From an uncultured OCS116 cluster bacterium (GTDB lineage: Bacteria; Pseudomonadota; Alphaproteobacteria; Rhizobiales; TMED25), in contig CACPHU010000002.1 in assembly GCA_902633855.1 (NCBI GenBank), forward strand, positions 1-37,338: a DNA stretch of 37,338 bases, given 5' to 3'. Shown piece by piece: positions 33,795 through 37,338 of the stretch (its first letter is position 1; every line of letters starts with the position of its first letter). Both the position numbers and the translations under genes were made by a program. The notes below the pieces were generated by a model that was not told the DNA's origin, made no database searches, and was given only the letters and a program-made list of their open reading frames with translations.

Positions 33795-34562
33795 TTAACT
33801 TTTGAGTCGGTCAACTCTATCTTTTGAAGCGGAGAGTAAGAAACCAATATCCTGTCCCGCTAGAAAGAAATTAGCTCCCATTTCTATATAATTCTTTGCT
33901 GCTTTTTCGTCTTTTACGCCTCCAGAACCAAGCCATTTGTTATATTTTTTACACGCTAATGCAGTTTTTTCATAAAATTTTTCTATTTTTGGATTTCCAA
34001 AATCCTGCGGACAACCACTCGCCAATGCAAGGTCATTTGTGCCAATCATTATAACATCAATCCCATCAACGGATGCTATCTCATCAATTGACTCAATTGC
34101 GGCTGGGGTTTCAACCATAGCAATGAGCATTGTTTCTGAGTTTAACTCTTTGGATGCTTCTAATAGATCAACGCTACGATAATCATATTGAACGATACCC
34201 CCACCAACACCACGTGATCCTTCTGGTTGAAATTTTGCAATGTCAACTAATTTCGCTGCCTCTTCTGGTGTTTCCACATGCGGCAATACAATACCCATCG
34301 CACCGTTATCAAGTATTCTCGAGACCATTATGTATCCATTAATTGGTATTCTGACAATTGGAGTCAAGCCTGTCTTTAGCGCCATTGCAGACATTTGCGA
34401 AACTGTGTCAGTAGTTAATGCGCCATGCTCCAGATCAAGAAAAAGCCAGTCAAAACCTGCTGTTTTCATTAATGGTACAACTTCAACAACTCTAGACTGC
34501 ACAATTCCAACCCCAAGTGTAAGCTCATTATTTGCTAATTTATTTTTGGTTTCGTTGATCAT
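33795..34562 (-). CDS. HpcH/HpaI-family class II aldolase
   Basis: This metal-dependent aldolase cleaves or forms 4-hydroxy-2-oxo acids, giving pyruvate and an aldehyde. The expected residues are present: H46 in LDLEHGAL, R71 in IVRIP, E151 in MVETPAA and D177 in GTNDLAL. AGFDWLFLDLEHGA (35-48) and GIVLPHVETPEEA (90-102) are family signatures. The length of 255 is normal. It resembles HpcH, 2-keto-3-deoxy-rhamnonate aldolase and GarL; the aldehyde partner cannot be told. It lies 12 bases after MFS paralogue B and four bases before MFS paralogue A. Confidence 0.92.
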   Translation of the reverse strand: MINETKNKLANNELTLGVGIVQSRVVEVVPLMKTAGFDWLFLDLEHGALTTDTVSQMSAMALKTGLTPIVRIPINGYIMVSRILDNGAMGIVLPHVETPEEAAKLVDIAKFQPEGSRGVGGGIVQYDYRSVDLLEASKELNSETMLIAMVETPAAIESIDEIASVDGIDVIMIGTNDLALASGCPQDFGNPKIEKFYEKTALACKKYNKWLGSGGVKDEKAAKNYIEMGANFFLAGQDIGFLLSASKDRVDRLKS

Positions 34563-34574
34563 AATTATTTAAAC

Positions 34575-35777
34575 TCAAATTGCTCTCTTTGGCATTAGAA
34601 ATGACAAAAACAATGCTAAGATACTTGTTAGCGTTAATAATACAAAAACCAATTTTAACCCAAATATATCTGCAGTTAAACCTCCAATTATTGGTATTAA
34701 GCCAGTCAGGGCTGCCTGTGCAGTAAATAACATACTAATCGCACTACCAGAGGTTTGACCTGCTGATATATCCATGGTCCAGCTATGAATAACTGGCCGT
34801 ATTGAATAGAGCGAACAACCCGCAAGGGAGGACATCAGTATAAATAAATAAACATTTTCAAGCAGAGGTATGATTATTAATACTATTGCAGAAATTATTA
34901 GCGAGTATATAACCACAGGTCTTCTGCCCACACGATCAGATAAAGTACCGACTATTGGTCCTCCAAAAACAGCGCCTAATTGTATGGAAAACAATGCGAA
35001 TCCAACTAGTACAGGGCTTGATTGCATTTCACCAACCAAATATAAAGGCAGAAAAACAACAAGGCCATTTTGTGTCATTGACCACAACCCAGCAAGTATA
35101 CATAATATAAGCATGTCTCTGTTTGATAAGAGACCTTTAAGCCCTTCCCAGTAGTTATATTTGCCAGAAGAATTATCTTCTGTATCCTGATCAGCTCCTA
35201 TTTGAGGCAGTGACCTCAAAACATAAAAGCCCATGATGGCAACCGGTATAGCCAATAAGAGCGAAGTTTGTTGCCACGACAGGACCAGCATAATTAGCCC
35301 TGCTATTGGTGGCGCAATCCCATCTCCAAGACTTGCACCGACAGTGTGTAGTGATAGGGCTAAGCCTCTATTTTTATTATACAAAAGGGATAAATATGGT
35401 ATTGAGGGCGTATGCCACCCACTAACACAGATACCAATGAAAACTGCTGCTGTTGCCAGAATCAAGGTACTTGTGGCACCGCTCATTAATAGAAGCGCCA
35501 ATGCTCCTGATATCAAACATAAGAATTGCGCTAGTATATATTTTTTTGAGATATCGATAACAGGACCACTTATGATCGTTACAGCAACCGCTGCAATAAA
35601 AAAAATGGTCACCATGCTGCCAGTGGTTGTATATGAAAGTGATAGGTCTTGCGCAATAAATGGTAGTAAGACAATGAATATTCCATTTACCCAGTGCGTG
35701 ACACCATGTCCAGCACTAACAATGGATAAGGGTTTAACGTTTTCTATTCCACGTAAATCTTTTAGTATTGAATACAT
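34575..35777 (-). CDS. MFS transporter, paralogue B of the aldolase cluster
   Basis: This 400-residue, about 12-helix transporter has AGHGVTHWVNGIFIVLLPFI, LSLHTVGASLGDGIAPPIAG, TQNGLVVFLPLYLVGEMQ and TLSDRVGRRPVVI (motif A), and TSGSAISMLF. All of these have counterparts in paralogue A. Its ATG is only 18 bases downstream of the tRNA-Met 3' end, leaving no room for a normal promoter, so the MFS-aldolase-MFS trio may be read from the tRNA promoter or from mnmA. The substrate is unknown; uptake of a hydroxylated acid feeding the aldolase is inferred from context. Confidence 0.87.
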   Translation of the reverse strand: MYSILKDLRGIENVKPLSIVSAGHGVTHWVNGIFIVLLPFIAQDLSLSYTTTGSMVTIFFIAAVAVTIISGPVIDISKKYILAQFLCLISGALALLLMSGATSTLILATAAVFIGICVSGWHTPSIPYLSLLYNKNRGLALSLHTVGASLGDGIAPPIAGLIMLVLSWQQTSLLLAIPVAIMGFYVLRSLPQIGADQDTEDNSSGKYNYWEGLKGLLSNRDMLILCILAGLWSMTQNGLVVFLPLYLVGEMQSSPVLVGFALFSIQLGAVFGGPIVGTLSDRVGRRPVVIYSLIISAIVLIIIPLLENVYLFILMSSLAGCSLYSIRPVIHSWTMDISAGQTSGSAISMLFTAQAALTGLIPIIGGLTADIFGLKLVFVLLTLTSILALFLSFLMPKRAI

Positions 35778-35795
35778 TCACTTAAATAATTAATT

Positions 35796-35872
35796 TGGTA
35801 GCGGAGGAGGGACTTGAACCCCCGACACAAGGATTATGATTCCTCTGCTCTAACCAACTGAGCTACTCCGCC
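35796..35872 (-). tRNA. tRNA-Met (elongator), anticodon CAT
   Basis: The minus strand folds into a cloverleaf of 77 bases: acceptor GGCGGAG with CTCCGCT (first pair G-U), D arm GCTC/GAGC, anticodon stem GAGGA/TCCTT with loop ATCATAA, T arm GGGGG/CCCTC with TTCAAGT, discriminator A and an encoded CCA. The anticodon is CAT. It is not an initiator, which would have C-A at position 1-72 and three G-C pairs in the anticodon stem. The acceptor lacks the C4-G69 and C5-G68 pairs typical of CAT-type tRNA-Ile2, and the acceptor and T arm match alphaproteobacterial elongator tRNA-Met. It follows mnmA by 58 bases on the same strand. Confidence 0.93.
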
Positions 35873-35930
35873 ATCACAGTTAGAAAATCTTCTAAATTAA
35901 TACTTCATTACAGTGTGATTGTATATAAAT

Positions 35931-37076
35931 TTATGAATTTAAATTTTGAGTCTTATCCTTGATTATCCATCCGCCTCCAAGCACCCTTGCCATGTTTTTA
36001 TGAGATTCATAAATGACACATGCTTGCCCTGGCGCAACACCATATTCGGGATTTTTGAATAATACTTTGGCATTATCTGCATTTTTAATGATAATTGCAG
36101 GCACTGGTTCAGATGTTGACCTAATTTTAACGTAGACTGGTAACTCTTTCTCGTCATCCATACCTTTTTCAGGCCCCAGCCAATTTAAGTTTTTTAGGGC
36201 AATTTGATTTATTGCAAGAGCCTCTTTTGGTCCAATTGTGACATTATTTCTCTCGTGATCAATATCTATTACATAATTTGGCTCGCCATTTATATACCCA
36301 ATGCCTCGTCTTTGTCCTATTGTGAAATTCATAATTCCAGCATGCTCGCCAACAATATTCCCAGTCGTATCAATCAGATTACCTTTTATATTCGATTTTG
36401 GCTTTAGTGTATTAATTAAATTTACATAGTTACCGCTCTGCACAAAGCAGATATCTTGACTTTCTGGTTTATCAGATGTGACTAAATCAAGTTCTTTTGC
36501 AATCTTCCGGGTTTCAGATTTATTAAGGTCGCCAAGAGGAAATTTGATATATTCGAGCTGCGCCTTTTTTAGCGTGAACATGAAATAGCTTTGATCTTTA
36601 TTAACATCCCTCGCTCTAAATAAACCTCTTTCCCCGTTAATTAATTTATTAGATACATAATGCCCAGTAATCAAACTTGATGCTCCTAGTTGCCTTGCTG
36701 TTTCATACAAATCACCAAATTTTATTTTTTCGTTGCAACGAACACAAGGGATAGGCGTTTGTCCATTTGCATACGACTCAGCAAAATCATCTATTACCTC
36801 GGACTTAAATTGTTCTTCATAATCAAGCACATAATGTTTGATACCAACTTTTTCTGCTACTTTTTTTGCATCGTAAATATCTTGCCCGGCGCAACACGAT
36901 CCTTTTTTTCGAGATACATTATCGCTAGTGTATAATTGTAAAGTTACCCCAACTACATCATAGCCCTGCCTCGCACAAACGGCAGCAGCAACGGAGGAGT
37001 CAACACCACCTGACATGGCCACAACGACCCTTTTTGTTTTTTTTATATTAAATAATTTTATATCTTTATTATCCAA
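35931..37076 (-). CDS. mnmA: tRNA-specific 2-thiouridylase MnmA
   Basis: MnmA activates and thiolates U34 of tRNA-Lys, -Glu and -Gln at C2. The PP-loop is SGGVDSS (22-28). The catalytic cysteines are C111 in PCVRCNEKIKFG and C210 in SQDICFVQSG. TGHYVSN, RARDVNKDQSYFMF and FTIGQRRGIGY are further signatures. The length of 381 is normal. The start is TTG; no ATG exists between the upstream stop codon and the PP-loop, so this is the best start. It lies 21 bases after the yajQ 3' end on the same strand. Confidence 0.95.
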   Translation of the reverse strand: MDNKDIKLFNIKKTKRVVVAMSGGVDSSVAAAVCARQGYDVVGVTLQLYTSDNVSRKKGSCCAGQDIYDAKKVAEKVGIKHYVLDYEEQFKSEVIDDFAESYANGQTPIPCVRCNEKIKFGDLYETARQLGASSLITGHYVSNKLINGERGLFRARDVNKDQSYFMFTLKKAQLEYIKFPLGDLNKSETRKIAKELDLVTSDKPESQDICFVQSGNYVNLINTLKPKSNIKGNLIDTTGNIVGEHAGIMNFTIGQRRGIGYINGEPNYVIDIDHERNNVTIGPKEALAINQIALKNLNWLGPEKGMDDEKELPVYVKIRSTSEPVPAIIIKNADNAKVLFKNPEYGVAPGQACVIYESHKNMARVLGGGWIIKDKTQNLNS

Positions 37077-37097
37077 AGCTTCACTATTTCTTTTTGG

Positions 37098-37338
37098 TTA
37101 ATCACGGAAATTAATAAACTGCAGAGGCAAATCGAAGTTCTGCGTTTTTAATAAGGTTATTGTTTGTTGAAGATCATCTCTTTTTTTTCCACTCACCCTC
37201 AATTCATCTCCTTGTATTGAGACTTGAACCTTAATTTTTGAGTCTTTAATAATTTTAATTATATCTTTTGAAATCTCTCTGTTTATACCCTGTATCATTG
37301 AAATAGATTGCCGGACAGACTGCCCAGCAGAGATCTCA
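37098..37338 (-). CDS. yajQ: YajQ-family nucleotide-binding protein, C-terminal part (partial)
   Basis: The frame is open to the end of the window, so the 5' half lies beyond it; the ATG at 37298 is internal. The 79 visible residues include VRQSISMIQGINRE, KDSKIKVQVSIQGDELRVSG and KKRDDLQ, and end in PLQFINFRD, matching the C-terminal half of the about 160-residue YajQ (DUF520). Homologues in Xanthomonas and Pseudomonas bind cyclic di-GMP; the role in alphaproteobacteria is less clear. It is followed by mnmA after 21 bases. Confidence 0.93.
   Translation of the reverse strand, partial: EISAGQSVRQSISMIQGINREISKDIIKIIKDSKIKVQVSIQGDELRVSGKKRDDLQQTITLLKTQNFDLPLQFINFRD

Noticed and set aside
33791-33847. 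A 19-residue longer start for MFS paralogue A.
   Set aside because: It overlaps the aldolase 3' end and adds no recognisable sequence; ATG 33790 matches the start region of paralogue B.
19136-35795. Attachment-site repeats of a tRNA-integrated mobile island.
   Set aside because: No second copy of the tRNA 3' end and no integrase, transposase or plasmid gene was found by eye.
35873-35919. ATCACA (35873-35878) and TGTGAT (35914-35919) as a terminator or operator near tRNA-Met.
   Set aside because: The arms are six bases with a 35-base loop and no U-tract; this is expected by chance in such a gap.
1-37338. CRISPR arrays, phage genes, toxin-antitoxin pairs or insertion sequences.
   Set aside because: I saw no regularly spaced repeats, no Cas, integrase or transposase motifs and no small toxin-antitoxin pair.

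Overview
The window is a dense, AT-rich stretch (I estimate about one third G+C) from an alphaproteobacterium. It has about 46 protein genes, one tRNA and no gene-free stretch over 300 bases. Several conserved gene runs point to a Rhodospirillales-like lineage: petA-petB-petC-apt, cca-DUF6111-CoA pyrophosphatase-DUF1285, and lgt-MidA-pgeF-prs-rplY-pth-ychF. Short spacers and convergent genes with almost touching stop codons suggest a streamlined, probably marine genome of the SAR116 or AEGEAN-169 type. That placement is inference; no 16S gene is present.

Bases 1-19135 are mostly housekeeping. The uvrC 3' end, pgsA, moaD and moaE run rightward. ilvE, a TetR-like gene, proC, a YbjN-like gene and ubiK run leftward. 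lgt, midA, pgeF, prs, rplY, pth and ychF run rightward. apt and the cytochrome bc1 operon run leftward, trmL and hemF rightward, and cca, DUF6111, a Nudix hydrolase, DUF1285 and an acetyltransferase leftward.

Bases 19245-21601 hold a glutathionyl-hydroquinone reductase, msrA and a metallophosphoesterase, which look like redox-repair and accessory genes.

Bases 21594-35777 are a metabolic accessory region. A tight leftward six-gene operon (28356 to 22807) encodes a Gfo/Idh oxidoreductase, E1-alpha and E1-beta of a 2-oxoacid dehydrogenase, a stand-alone lipoyl-domain protein, a MATE exporter and a COG3618 amidohydrolase/lactonase. It has no E2 acyltransferase core and no E3. Around it lie a C-C hydrolase-like alpha/beta hydrolase, a GMC oxidoreductase, a double alpha-beta-barrel protein, a glyoxalase, an HpcH/HpaI aldolase between two paralogous MFS transporters, and one more MFS transporter. 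Together they suggest uptake and oxidative breakdown of an unidentified sugar-acid-like or aromatic-derived compound; the substrate is not identifiable from sequence.

The right end returns to core genes: elongator tRNA-Met(CAT), mnmA and the 3' part of yajQ. The tRNA lies only 18 bases upstream of the first transporter of the aldolase cluster. I see no phage, transposase, CRISPR array or canonical defence system.
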